Source of the DNA: CAIWHR01 sp963816925
Lineage (GTDB): Bacteria; Pseudomonadota; Gammaproteobacteria; Burkholderiales; Casimicrobiaceae
NCBI GenBank assembly: GCA_963816925.1
Contig: CAWFMY010000009.1
Span: 62,001 to 126,000 of the forward strand
Length of the DNA stretch: 64,000 nucleotides
Direction: 5' to 3'
In this document: positions 8,991-20,863 of the stretch, piece by piece
How the letters are laid out: the number at the start of each line of letters is the position of its first letter
How positions within the stretch are numbered: the stretch's first letter is position 1
Program-made: the position numbers and the translations under genes
Notes under the pieces: generated by a model
Told to the model about the DNA's origin: nothing
Databases searched by the model: none
What the model saw: the letters and a program-made list of their open reading frames with translations, nothing else

Positions 8991-10880
8991 CTATGCCGGC
9001 GTCGCCGACGGCGCGGCGTCGGGGCCGGGCGTCGCGCCAGGCGACGACGAGCCGGTGCCGGACTGCGACGGCTTCGGCGGCCGCGGCGGCAGGCCGGCCA
9101 TGATGTCGGCGATCTGGTCGCTGTCGATCGTCTCCAGCTCCAGCAGCGCCTTCGCCATCGCCTCGACCTTGTCGCGGTTGTCCTCGATCAGCTTGCGCGC
9201 GACCGCATACTGCTGGTCGATGATCTTGCGGATCTCGCTGTCGACCTTGCGCATCGTCTCTTCGGACACGTTCTTGTGCGTCGTGATCGAGCGGCCGAGG
9301 AACACCTCGCCCTCGTTCTCGGCGTAGACCATCGGTCCCAGCAGGTCCGACATCCCGTAGCGCGTGACCATGTTGCGCGCGAGCTCGGTCGCCCGCTCGA
9401 AGTCGTTCGATGCGCCGGTGGTCATCTGGTTCATGAAGATCTCTTCGGCGATGCGCCCGCCGAACAGCACCGAGATCAGGTTCAGCATGTGGTTGCGGTC
9501 CATGCTGTAGCGGTCCTGCTCGGGCAGCTGCATCGTCACGCCCAGCGCGCGGCCGCGGGGAATGATCGTCACCTTGTGCACCGGATCGGTCTTCGGCAGG
9601 AGCCTTGCGACAAGCGCGTGGCCGGACTCGTGGTACGCCGTGTTGCGGCGCTCCTCTTCCGGCATCACGATCGAGCGGCGCTCGGCGCCCATCACGACCT
9701 TGTCCTTCGCCATCTCGAAATCGTCCATGTCGACGAGGCGCTTGTTGCGGCGCGCCGCGAACAGCGCGGCCTCGTTGACGAGGTTGGCGAGGTCGGCGCC
9801 CGAAAATCCGGGCGTGCCGCGGGCGATGATCTCCGCCTTGACGTCGGCCGCCATCGGCACCTTGCGCATGTGGACGAGCAGGATCTGCTCGCGGCCGCGG
9901 ATGTCGGGCAGCGGCACGACCACCTGGCGGTCGAAGCGGCCCGGGCGCATCAACGCCGGATCCAGCACGTCGGGCCGGTTGGTCGCGGCGATCACGATCA
10001 CGCCGGCATTCGCCTCGAAGCCGTCCATTTCGACCAGCAGCTGGTTCAGCGTCTGCTCGCGCTCGTCGTTGCCGCCGCCCAGGCCCGCGCCGCGCTGGCG
10101 GCCGACCGCGTCGATTTCGTCGATGAACACGATGCAGGGCGCGTTTTTCTTCGCCTGCTCGAACATGTCGCGCACGCGCGCCGCGCCCACGCCGACGAAC
10201 ATCTCGACGAAGTCGGAGCCCGAGATCGAGAAGAACGGCACCTTGGCCTCGCCGGCGATCGCCTTCGCGAGCAGCGTCTTGCCGGTGCCCGGTGAGCCGA
10301 CCATCAGCACGCCGCGCGGAATGCGGCCGCCGAGCTTCTGGAATTTCGTCGGATCGCGCAGGAACTCGACCAGCTCGGACACCTCTTCCTTCGCCTCGTC
10401 GCAGCCCGCGACATCGGCGAACGTGATCGTGTTGTTCGACTCGTCCAGCATCTTCGCCTTGCTCTTGCCGAAGCTGAACGCGCCGCCGCGCCCGCCGCCC
10501 TGCATCTGGCGCATGAAGAAGATCCAGACGCCGATCAGGAGCAGCATCGGGAACCACGAGATGAACACCTGCGCGAGGAACGACTGCTCCTCGTCCTGCT
10601 TGCTGTCGACCCGGACGTTGTTCTTGAGGAGGTCGCTCACCATCCACAGGTCGTTCGGGCTGTAGGTGATGAATTTCTTCTTGTCCGCGGTGGCGGTCCA
10701 GACGATCTTGCGGCCCTCGATCTGCGCCGACTCGACGCCGCCCGAGCGCACCTTGTCCATGAACTCGGAATAGGGAACCGTGTCGCGCGGCGCCTGCCGC
10801 GAGTCGAATTGCTTGAACACGGTCAGCACCACGAGCCCGATCACGAGCCAGATGCCGACGTTCTTGAGCAGATTGTTCAA
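8991..10880 (-). CDS. ftsH: ATP-dependent zinc metalloprotease FtsH
   Basis: Membrane-anchored AAA+ protease that degrades LpxC, sigma-32 and misassembled membrane proteins. 629 aa from a TTG start at 10880, chosen because AGGAG sits 6 bases upstream and the protein then begins NNLLKNVGIWLVIGLVVL, the usual first membrane helix. A second helix FISWFPMLLLIGVWIFFM follows (~105). AAA+ marks: GSPGTGKTLLAK (Walker A, ~200), FIDEIDAVGRQRG (Walker B, ~255), second region of homology TNRPDVLDPALMRPGRFDR; protease site HESGH (~420). The C-terminal tail is Pro/Ser/Ala-rich. rlmE lies upstream on the same strand, the usual rlmE-ftsH pair. Confidence 0.97.
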   Translation of the reverse strand: MNNLLKNVGIWLVIGLVVLTVFKQFDSRQAPRDTVPYSEFMDKVRSGGVESAQIEGRKIVWTATADKKKFITYSPNDLWMVSDLLKNNVRVDSKQDEEQSFLAQVFISWFPMLLLIGVWIFFMRQMQGGGRGGAFSFGKSKAKMLDESNNTITFADVAGCDEAKEEVSELVEFLRDPTKFQKLGGRIPRGVLMVGSPGTGKTLLAKAIAGEAKVPFFSISGSDFVEMFVGVGAARVRDMFEQAKKNAPCIVFIDEIDAVGRQRGAGLGGGNDEREQTLNQLLVEMDGFEANAGVIVIAATNRPDVLDPALMRPGRFDRQVVVPLPDIRGREQILLVHMRKVPMAADVKAEIIARGTPGFSGADLANLVNEAALFAARRNKRLVDMDDFEMAKDKVVMGAERRSIVMPEEERRNTAYHESGHALVARLLPKTDPVHKVTIIPRGRALGVTMQLPEQDRYSMDRNHMLNLISVLFGGRIAEEIFMNQMTTGASNDFERATELARNMVTRYGMSDLLGPMVYAENEGEVFLGRSITTHKNVSEETMRKVDSEIRKIIDQQYAVARKLIEDNRDKVEAMAKALLELETIDSDQIADIMAGLPPRPPKPSQSGTGSSSPGATPGPDAAPSATPA

Positions 10881-11049
10881 ATGACGCTCCTTGCGGTACC
10901 CGCGCGGCCTGCCGGGCCCCTGTTCCATCTACGTTCCGCCGTCGCCGGCGGATTCAGTGAACCTTCAATTCTAGACCTTCATGCTGCCTGGAGCCACCGG
11001 GAAACGTCTCGAGCGTCTCCGAAAGGCGACATTTCAGTGAAAAATTCCC

Positions 11050-11691
11050 CTACACCCGGCTTTTAAGCCCCTTTGCCACCAGGTAAACCTCGCGGCTCCG
11101 GTCGCGCGAGGCCTTGGGCTTGCGCACGTAAACCTTGTCGAAATCGCGCTGCATCGCTTGCTGGAACTCCGCGAATCCACTGCCCTGAAATGCCTTGACC
11201 ACGAGATCGCCGCCGGGTTGCAGCCAATTCGCCGCAAATTCGAGGGCCAGCTCGCCCAGATGCACGGAACGGGCCTGATCCGCCGACGCGACACCCGACA
11301 GGTTGGGGGCCAGATCGGAAACGACAAGGTCGACTTTGCGGCCTTCGAGGGCGGCTTCCAGGCGCGTCAGCACGGACGCCTCCCGAAAGTCGCCCTCCAG
11401 GACCAGGACGCCGGGGATCGGGTCCATGGCGAGGATGTCCAGCGCGACGATGCGCGCCTTTCGCCCGAGCTTTTCGCGCAGCACCTGCGTCCAGCTTCCG
11501 GGCGCGGCGCCGAGGTCGACGGCGCTCATGGCGGGCCGGAAGAGATGATCCTTGTCCGCGATCTCGATCAGCTTGAACGCCGCGCGCGACCGGAAACCGA
11601 GCCGTGTCGCTTCCTTGACCCAATGGTCGTTGACGTGCTCGTCGATCCACGCCTTCACGAACCGGTTTTTCTTGACGCGCTTTTCTGCCAT
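11050..11691 (-). CDS. rlmE: 23S rRNA (uridine-2'-O-) methyltransferase RlmE (FtsJ/RrmJ)
   Basis: Methylates the 2'-OH of U2552 (E. coli numbering) in the A-loop of 23S rRNA late in 50S assembly. 213 aa: basic N-terminus MAEKRVKKNRFVKAW, FRSRAAFKLIEI carrying the first catalytic Lys, SAM motif VDLGAAPGSWTQVL, VVSDLAPNLSG (Asp), VVKAFQGSGF (Lys) and the late SREVYLVAKG (Glu), completing the K-D-K-E tetrad. The frame extends upstream but MAEK at 11691 is the conserved start. It is divergent from yhbY, another 50S assembly factor, 49 bp away. Confidence 0.96.
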   Translation of the reverse strand: MAEKRVKKNRFVKAWIDEHVNDHWVKEATRLGFRSRAAFKLIEIADKDHLFRPAMSAVDLGAAPGSWTQVLREKLGRKARIVALDILAMDPIPGVLVLEGDFREASVLTRLEAALEGRKVDLVVSDLAPNLSGVASADQARSVHLGELALEFAANWLQPGGDLVVKAFQGSGFAEFQQAMQRDFDKVYVRKPKASRDRSREVYLVAKGLKSRV

Positions 11692-11728
11692 ATCCCGGGC
11701 GTTGCGCGCGAAGAAGGCGCATCGCCGG

Positions 11729-11734
11729 TAAAAT
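11729..11734 (+). promoter_or_regulatory. -10 box of yhbY
   Basis: TAAAAT 6 bases before the yhbY ATG (11741). TTGCGC at 11702-11707 is 21 bases upstream, too far for a classical -35. As with relA, the position implies a leaderless or very short 5' end. Confidence 0.4.
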
Positions 11735-11740
11735 GCGGGG

Positions 11741-12427
11741 ATGCAAACTCTATCACCTGCCCAGCGCCGCGCGCTTCGCGCGAAGGCGCACCACCTGCAT
11801 CCGGTGGTCAGCATCGGCCAGCACGGGTTGACGCCCGCGGTGCTGCACGAAATCGACGTCAATCTCAGCGCGCACGAGTTGATCAAGATCCGCGCCTTCA
11901 GCGGGGAGCGCGCGGAACGCGACACGATGCTCGCGCGCATCTGCGATGCGCTCGGCGCCGCCGCCGTCCAGCATCTCGGCAAGGTGCTGATCGTCTGGCG
12001 GCCGCAGCCGGAGGAGCCGAAGGAAAAAGCGCCGCCGTCCGATCGTCCGGCCCGCGCCGCAAAATCCGCGGCCCGCAAGGCGCCGCAGTCGCGGCGGCCG
12101 CGATCTCCCCTGCCGCGCACGCCGGCACGACCGGCACCGCGGGGCAAGCCCCCGGCCGATCTTCCGGGACCCCCCGCATCCGAACGGCGGCGGAAGATGA
12201 CGAACGCGGCATCGACATGGGAAACGGGCCCGGAAGATCGATCCCGGCGCCGGTCGTCGGGGATGTCGTCCGCGAAGGGCGCCCCCGCGCCACGCTCGGG
12301 TCGTCGCGCTGCCCCGAAGGGTTCGTTCAAAGCGGCCGCGCGACCCGCCGCGACGCCGCACGGAAAGTCCTCGTCAAGCATGGTGGGCGCCGCGGGCGCG
12401 CGCCGTCGCCGCCGCAAGGCCGGCTGA
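11741..12427 (+). CDS. yhbY: YhbY-family RNA-binding protein with long basic tail
   Basis: The CRM-domain YhbY protein associates with pre-50S ribosomal particles. Residues 1-97 form a standard YhbY domain: LSPAQRRALRAKAHHLHPVV, IGQHGLTPAVLHEID (GxxG loop region), LSAHELIKIR and HLGKVLIVWRP. Residues ~98-228 are a low-complexity tail rich in Arg, Pro, Ala, Ser and Lys ending RRRRRKAG, probably disordered and nucleic-acid-binding. Family members are usually near 100 aa, so the tail more than doubles the protein. One of the many single-base shifts of this window inside the tail cannot be excluded, but the frame is open to 12427. Confidence 0.85.
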   Translation: MQTLSPAQRRALRAKAHHLHPVVSIGQHGLTPAVLHEIDVNLSAHELIKIRAFSGERAERDTMLARICDALGAAAVQHLGKVLIVWRPQPEEPKEKAPPSDRPARAAKSAARKAPQSRRPRSPLPRTPARPAPRGKPPADLPGPPASERRRKMTNAASTWETGPEDRSRRRSSGMSSAKGAPAPRSGRRAAPKGSFKAAARPAATPHGKSSSSMVGAAGARRRRRKAG

Positions 12428-12447
12428 ACCGGGCGTTGGTCGCGAAA

Positions 12448-14527
12448 TCAGCGGCCGCCGCGCTTGAACGGAATCACGGTGTCGCCGTCACCCGGCGGCA
12501 CCGGCCGCCCCGTCGTCGCCGGCCGGCCGTCGGCACGAAGCAGCGACAGTGCCGGTCGCGGCATCGGCACGGAACCGGCGCCGGACGTCGCGAACGATCC
12601 GCTGCCGCGCACGAACGGCACGAGCTCGGCCAGCGCAAGCGGCGGCTGGCAGAGGTAGCCCTGATATTCGTCGCAGCCTTCGGCGCGAAGGAGATCGAGC
12701 TGCGCCTCGCGCTCGACGCCTTCCGCGATCACGCCGATGCGCAGCGTGTGCGCCATGGCGATCACGGCGCGCGTGATGGCGACGTCGTTGATGTCCTCGG
12801 GCAGGTCGCGCACGAACGTGCGGTCGAGCTTCAGGCTGTCGATGGGAAAGCGCTTCAGATGGCCGATGGACGAATAGCCGATGCCGAAATCGTCCATCGC
12901 GAGGCGCACGCCGAGGCGCCGGATCTCTTCCATCAGCGACACCGCCTGCTCCGGATTCTGCATCACGGTGCTCTCGGTGATCTCGAGCTCGAGCTCGCCC
13001 GACACGAGACCGGACGCCGCGAGAATGCCCGCGATGTCGGCCACGAGCCGCCCGTCGTGGAACTGGCGCGCCGACAGGTTCACCGCAACCGGCATCGGCA
13101 TGCCCGCTTCGCGCCACATCCGCGCGGTGGCGCACGCGGTGCGGAGCACCCACAAGCCGATCGGCACGATGAGCCCCGACTCCTCGGCCAGCGGAATGAA
13201 CCGGTCCGGCCGCAGGAGCCCGAGCTCGGGATGCTGCCAGCGCAGCAACGCCTCGACGCCGACGATGCGCCCGGTCGAAATGGAAATCTTGGGCTGGTAG
13301 AGCAGCACGAGCTCGTCGCGCTCGATTGCATAGCGCAGCCCGGTCTCGAGCGCCAGCCGCTCCACCGAGTGCTCGTTGAATCGCGGCGAATAGAAACGGT
13401 AGCGGTTGCGGCCCTGCTCCTTCGCCTGGTACATCGCGATGTCCGCGTTGGACAGCAGCGTCCCCGGATCCTTGGCGTCGATCGGGAACGTGCAGATGCC
13501 GATCGACGCCGACAGGTTGAGCTCGTGGCCGCCGATCGACAGCGGCTGGTAGATCGCGGCGAGAATGCGCTCGGCGATCTCGATCAGCACGGTCGGCCCC
13601 TCGAATTCCTCGACCAGAAGCACGAACTCGTCGCCACCCAGCCGCGCGCTGATGTCGCTGTCGCGAATGCACGACGAGATCCGGCGCGCCGCTTCCTTCA
13701 GCGCTTCGTCGCCCAGCTGGTGGCCGAGCGTGTCGTTGATGTTCTTGAACCGGTCGAGGTCCATGAAAAAGAGTGCGACCGGCCAGCCATGCCGCTCCGC
13801 CCGCGCGAGCGCGCGCGTGAGGCTCTCGGTGAACAGCGCGCGGTTGGGAAGCCCGGTCAGCGTGTCGTGCGTGGCGAGCTGCTTGATTTTCGCGAGGGCC
13901 GCGCCGAGGTCCTCGTTGCTGTGCCGCAGGCGCGAGCGCATCTCGCTGATCTTGCCGCCCGCCAACGCGAAGCACGGCAGCACGCAGGCGAGCACGGCCA
14001 GCTCGAACATTTCGACCGGCAGCCGCACGGTCGCCGGCTTGAAGTGGAGCAGCAGGGCGACGACCGGTTGCGTAACTCGCGAGCACGAAGCCCGACGCCG
14101 CCATGAACTGCCGCGTCGTGAACCGGAATACCCCGTACATGAGCAGCACGGGGCAGAGAATCAGCGCCACGGATCGGTCCTGATTCAACACGAATGCGCC
14201 GGCCATCACCGTCGCCGTCGCGAGCACGATCTGCAGCCAGGTGAGGCTGGGGTCGGCAAAGCGCAGGTTGATGCGCGTTCGAAACAGCAGGTAGATGCCG
14301 CCGTTGACGACAATCACCGCCGCGATCGTCGCCAGCGCCGGAACCAGGTCGACGAACCCGAGAACGTGGGCGAGCAGCATCAGCGGAATGCCGGCGAGGT
14401 ACGTGGCCGAGGCCATGACGAACCGCCGCATGCGCACCGCCTGCTGCGCGTCGCTCGACGCCCCCGGCGCCAAGGCAGCGGCGGGCGGATTCTCGCGGGT
14501 TTCGGCGCGCAAAGACGCGGTGGTCAT
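12448..14527 (-). CDS. Membrane GGDEF-EAL cyclic-di-GMP protein, one frameshift near 14065
   Basis: Predicted to make and/or break c-di-GMP. From ATG 14525-14527 (MTTASLRAETRENPP) the N-terminal third holds four to five hydrophobic helices (YLAGIPLMLLAHVLGFVDL, ALATIAAVIVVNGGIYLLF and others). Near 14065 one extra base shifts the frame; without it the helix continues SYATVVALLLHFKP and joins the downstream frame. Then a GGDEF domain (RLGGDEFVLLVEEF, so the A-site is intact) and an EAL domain (GVEALLRWQHPELGLL) follow; both catalytic signatures look complete. The C-terminus is Pro/Gly-rich. As read, only 12448-14028 forms an uninterrupted GGDEF-EAL frame (MRLPVEMF onwards). Confidence 0.85.
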
Positions 14528-14862
14528 TTCGTGGCGGGAGGTCGTGACTCGACAACCCACCCTCAAAGCAAGCAATATGCCAAGGAAATCAGCCTGTTGG
14601 AAATGCCTGCGGCAACAGTCGCTTGTCCGGGCGGCCCGGCCGGCGGCAGGCACCGAGCCGCCGCCGCGGCATGCCGCGCTGCGCCGGGCGACCGACGCTG
14701 ACGTACGCGCGTCCGGTCAGGCGTCGGCCTCCGCACCGACAATGATTCTCGAACTGCCGCGATGTCGGCCTCCCGCCATCGCTCGGCGACGCTGGCCGCG
14801 CGAGCGACCCGCGGCGGCCGCCGACCCTTCGCTGCTTCGCTCGCGTTGCTCGCCCGCCTCGC
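14528..14862. other. Intergenic region between the GGDEF-EAL gene and greA
   Basis: 335 bases without a gene. The left part (14528-14600) is the least GC-rich stretch nearby and should hold the GGDEF-EAL promoter on the minus strand, though I see no clear -35/-10 pair. The right half from 14717 is a copy of the dispersed 3'-end repeat described separately. Confidence 0.6.
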
Positions 14863-14872
14863 TCAGGCGTAG
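14717..14872. repeat. Dispersed 3'-end repeat, copy at greA
   Basis: Shares TCAGGCGTCGGCCTCCG at its left end, GTCGGCCTCCCGCCATCGCT in the middle and GCCCGCCTCGCTCAGGCGTA at its right end with the copy behind leuA (40841-40965). The right end contains the greA stop codon (TCA on the plus strand at 14863-14865). Confidence 0.8.
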
Positions 14873-15342
14873 CGGACCGCCAGCACCTCGTATTCGCGCA
14901 GGCCGCCGGGTGCTTTCACCTCGGCGGTGTCCCCTTCGCTCTTGCCGATCAATGCGCGCGCGATGGGCGAGCTCACCGAAATCTTCCCGTGCTTGAGGTC
15001 GGCCTCGTCGTCGCCGACGATCTGGTAGGTGACCCGGTCGCCGGTCGCCGCGTCCGCCAGCTCGACGGTCGCGCCGAACACGACATGCCCGCCCGCGTCG
15101 GCGATGGCGGCCGGGTCGATCACCTGGGCCCCGGCGAGCTTGTGCTCGATCTCGCTGATACGGCCCTCGATGAAGCCCTGGCGCTCCTTGGCGGCATCGT
15201 AGTCGGCGTTCTCCGACAGGTCGCCGTGCCCGCGCGCCTCGGCCAGCGCGGCGCTCACCGCGGGCCGGTCGACGGTCTTCAGGCGCTGCAGCTCGGCGCG
15301 CAGACGCGCGGCACCTTCGATGGTCATCGGAAATTTGCTCAT
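14863..15342 (-). CDS. greA: Transcription elongation factor GreA
   Basis: Rescues backtracked RNA polymerase by stimulating transcript cleavage through the secondary channel. 159 aa, normal length: MSKFPMTIEGAARLRAEL, an N-terminal coiled coil whose acidic tip is GDLSENADYDAAKE (~residues 38-51), then the FKBP-like domain with GKISVSSPIARALIGKSEGD. It is 42 bp downstream of carB on the same strand, the usual betaproteobacterial carA-carB-greA order. Its stop codon sits inside a dispersed repeat, so the last two residues (Tyr-Ala) are encoded by repeat sequence. Confidence 0.97.
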   Translation of the reverse strand: MSKFPMTIEGAARLRAELQRLKTVDRPAVSAALAEARGHGDLSENADYDAAKERQGFIEGRISEIEHKLAGAQVIDPAAIADAGGHVVFGATVELADAATGDRVTYQIVGDDEADLKHGKISVSSPIARALIGKSEGDTAEVKAPGGLREYEVLAVRYA

Positions 15343-15384
15343 GGGCGCTCGAAGAATCAGTTGGTCATACGCCGGAATCCCGGC

Positions 15385-18606
<3,222 letters not shown>

Positions 18607-18611
18607 TCTTT

Positions 18612-18692
18612 GTCAGTCGCGCCGGGCCGCCGGATGTTGGCAAGTGCACGGGCCGCCTTCGGGCGGCCGGGCGGCGGCCCGTGGCGACTGAC
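18612..18692. repeat. Nested inverted repeats between carA and carB
   Basis: GTCAGTCGC (18612-18620) and GCGACTGAC (18684-18692) are perfect 9-bp inverted arms. Inside is a second hairpin GGCCGCC-TTCG-GGCGGCC (18651-18668) with a 7-bp stem and UUCG loop. Just outside, CTGCTCC...GGAGCAG adds a third small hairpin. The element lies within the carAB transcript and has no T-run, so it is more likely an mRNA processing or stability element than a terminator. Confidence 0.65.
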
Positions 18693-18732
18693 TGCTCCCC
18701 CTTGAGGAGCAGCGAGCGTGGGGGTCGTTCAT

Positions 18733-19884
18733 CTACTTCTTTTCCATCAGCTTGGTGAAGCGGTCGAAGAGATACCCGATGTCGTGCGGCCCCGGGCTCG
18801 CCTCCGGATGGCCCTGGAAGCTGAACGCCGGCCGGTCGGTGCGCGCGATCCCCTGCAGGCTGCCGTCGAACAGCGACACGTGCGTGACGCGCGCCGTGGC
18901 GGGCAGCGTCGCCGGGTCCACCGCGAATCCGTGATTCTGGCTCGTGATCAGCACCTGGCCGGTGTCGCGGTCGAGCACCGGATGGTTGGCGCCGTGATGG
19001 CCGAACTTCATCTTGATCGTCTTCGCACCGGAGGCGAGCGCCAGCAACTGGTGGCCGAGGCAGATGCCGAACGTCGGCATACCCGAATCGACGAGCGTTG
19101 CGATCGCGCGAATCGCGTAGCTGCAGGGCTCCGGGTCGCCCGGACCGTTGGAAAGGAACACGCCGTCCGGCGTCAGCGCTTGCGCGTCCGCAGCCGATGT
19201 CTGCGCGGGGACGACCGTCACGCGACAGCCCCGTTCGGCGAGCATCCGCAGGATGTTGTGCTTGATGCCGAAATCGTACGCGACGACGTGAAAGCGCGCC
19301 TTCGGTGGCGTTCCATAGCCCGCGCCGAGCGTCCACGCGCCGGATGTCCACGGGTACGATTGCGTGCAGCTCACGACCTTCGCGAGATCGAGGCCGGCCA
19401 TCGAAGGGGCGGCCTTCGCTCGCGCGACGGCGTCGGCGACCTCGGCATCGCCGATGGCGGGCGCCGCGAACAGGCAGCCGTTCTGCGCGCCGCGCTCGCG
19501 CAGGATGCGCGTCAGCTTGCGGGTGTCGATATCCGCGATGCCCACGACGTTGTTTGCCGCGAGGTAGGCGCCAAGATCGCCGGTCGAGCGGAAGTTCGAG
19601 ACGACGCGCGGCAGGTCGCGGATCACGAGTCCCGCCGCGAACGGCCGCCGCGATTCGACGTCCTCGTCATTCACGCCGACATTGCCGATGTGCGGATAGG
19701 TGAGCGTGACGATCTGCCCGGCATACGACGGGTCGGTCAGGATTTCCTGGTAGCCCGTCATCGCCGTGTTGAACACGACCTCGCCGACCGAATGACCGCT
19801 TGCGCCGATCGAGACGCCGCGGAACACCGTCCCGTCCGCGAGCGCAAGGATGGCCACGGCGCCGTTGCCCCGCGTCGGCAGCAA
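18733..19884 (-). CDS. carA: Carbamoyl-phosphate synthase small chain CarA
   Basis: Glutamine amidotransferase subunit that supplies ammonia to CarB. 383 aa from a TTG start at 19884; GTG at 19857 (MAILALADGTVFRG) is a realistic alternative, since homologues begin shortly before ILALADGTVF. The N-terminal domain contains GEVVFNTAMTGYQEILTDPS; the C-terminal class-I glutaminase has GICLGHQLLALASG with the nucleophilic Cys, SQNHGFAVD, and SFQGHPEASPGPHD with the His-Glu pair. A TATAAT at 20038-20043 and two hairpins lie in its leader. Confidence 0.97.
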   Translation of the reverse strand: MLPTRGNGAVAILALADGTVFRGVSIGASGHSVGEVVFNTAMTGYQEILTDPSYAGQIVTLTYPHIGNVGVNDEDVESRRPFAAGLVIRDLPRVVSNFRSTGDLGAYLAANNVVGIADIDTRKLTRILRERGAQNGCLFAAPAIGDAEVADAVARAKAAPSMAGLDLAKVVSCTQSYPWTSGAWTLGAGYGTPPKARFHVVAYDFGIKHNILRMLAERGCRVTVVPAQTSAADAQALTPDGVFLSNGPGDPEPCSYAIRAIATLVDSGMPTFGICLGHQLLALASGAKTIKMKFGHHGANHPVLDRDTGQVLITSQNHGFAVDPATLPATARVTHVSLFDGSLQGIARTDRPAFSFQGHPEASPGPHDIGYLFDRFTKLMEKK

Positions 19885-19954
19885 CGGTGGAATCGGACGG
19901 GGCGGCTGCAGTGGGGGCGGACATCTCTGGATTTCATTCGATCGGGAATCTCTC

Positions 19955-20027
19955 GCCAGGGCCCCGCCTTCGGGGTCCGGACGTGCGAAGCGGGAACGCT
20001 TGCGTCACCCGCAGCCGTTCCCGCTTT
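19955..20027 (-). promoter_or_regulatory. Structured leader of carAB
   Basis: In transcription order, AAGCGGGAACG...CGTTCCCGCTT (19987-20027) is a perfect 11-bp stem with a 17-base loop. It is followed by GGACCCCG-AAGG-CGGGGCCC (about 19956-19975, 8 bp with one G-T pair). No U-run follows either, so they are not simple terminators. They could be part of pyrimidine- or arginine-dependent control of carAB, but this is inference. Confidence 0.45.
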
Positions 20028-20037
20028 GAGGCCACCG

Positions 20038-20043
20038 ATTATA
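20038..20043 (-). promoter_or_regulatory. -10 box upstream of carAB
   Basis: Perfect TATAAT on the minus strand, about 150 bases before the carA start, in a gap between the SDR gene and carA. TTGTCG lies 21 bases upstream; the hexamer at 17 bases (GCGACC) is poor, so the -35 is weak or activator-dependent. Confidence 0.5.
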
Positions 20044-20086
20044 CCGGCCGACGAGGTCCGGTCGCGACAACCGCGGTGACGATCGC

Positions 20087-20860
20087 TCAGTAGGCGGCCG
20101 AGAAACCCCCGTCGACGTACAGGAGGTGGCCGGTCACGTAGTCGGCGGCCGGCGACGCAAGGAAGACCGCGGCACCGGCGATTTCGTCGGGCTCGCCCCA
20201 GCGACCGGCGGGCGTGCGTTTGGCGACCCAGGCCGAGAATTCGGCGTCGGACGTCAGCGCCGCGTTCATCTCGGTCCGGAAAAATCCCGGCGCGATACCG
20301 TTCACCTGCACGTTGTGCGGCGCGAGCTCGACGGCGAGCGAGCGCGTCAGCATCTTGAGGCCGCCCTTGCTCGCCGCATAAGCGACGATGTTCGGCCGTC
20401 CGAGGTCGGAGGCGATCGAGCAGATGTTGACGACCTTGCCGCGCCGCTGCGCCTTCATCGCCGGAATGACCGCACGCGTGACGAGGAACGGCCCGTCGAG
20501 GTTCGCCGCCTGCAGCTCGCGCCATTCCGCCAGCGAGAATTTTTCCAGCGCCTGGCGCCGGTTCATCGCCGCGTTGTTGACGAGGATGTCGACGGGCCCG
20601 TGCTCGCGCGCGAGGCCCGCGATTGCGGCGTCGACCGCATCGGCGTCGGTGACGTCGAATGGGACGATCCCCGCGGCGATTCCCTCCTCCGCCAGCGCGG
20701 CCGCCGCTGCGGCGAGCTTCGCGCGGTTGCGGCCATTCAGGACCACGCGCGCGCCGGCCCGCGCGAGCCCGCGCGCGATCGCGAGCCCGAGCCCGGAACC
20801 GCTGCCGGTGACGAGCGCGTGCCGTCCGGAAAGATCGAAAGGATGTTCCGACGCTGCCAT
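20087..20860 (-). CDS. Short-chain dehydrogenase/reductase (gluconate 5-dehydrogenase-like)
   Basis: 257-aa classical SDR, NAD(P)-dependent alcohol/ketone oxidoreductase. Rossmann motif VTGSGSGLGLAIARGLA near residue 18, NNAAMNRRQ (~95), catalytic Ser in NICSIASDLG and YAASKGGLKMLTRSLA (Tyr-x3-Lys), late VNGIAPGFFRTEM and DYVTGHLLYVDGGFSAAY. The overall pattern resembles gluconate 5-dehydrogenase/IdnO members, but substrate assignment in SDRs from sequence is unreliable. It is 4 bases after the dapB stop, so it is probably co-transcribed with dapB and bamE. Confidence 0.85.
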   Translation of the reverse strand: MAASEHPFDLSGRHALVTGSGSGLGLAIARGLARAGARVVLNGRNRAKLAAAAAALAEEGIAAGIVPFDVTDADAVDAAIAGLAREHGPVDILVNNAAMNRRQALEKFSLAEWRELQAANLDGPFLVTRAVIPAMKAQRRGKVVNICSIASDLGRPNIVAYAASKGGLKMLTRSLAVELAPHNVQVNGIAPGFFRTEMNAALTSDAEFSAWVAKRTPAGRWGEPDEIAGAAVFLASPAADYVTGHLLYVDGGFSAAY

Positions 20861-20863
20861 CGT

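Noticed and set aside
11158..14106. A 982-codon plus-strand open frame
   Set aside because: Antisense to rlmE and the GGDEF-EAL gene and out of frame with yhbY; shadow.
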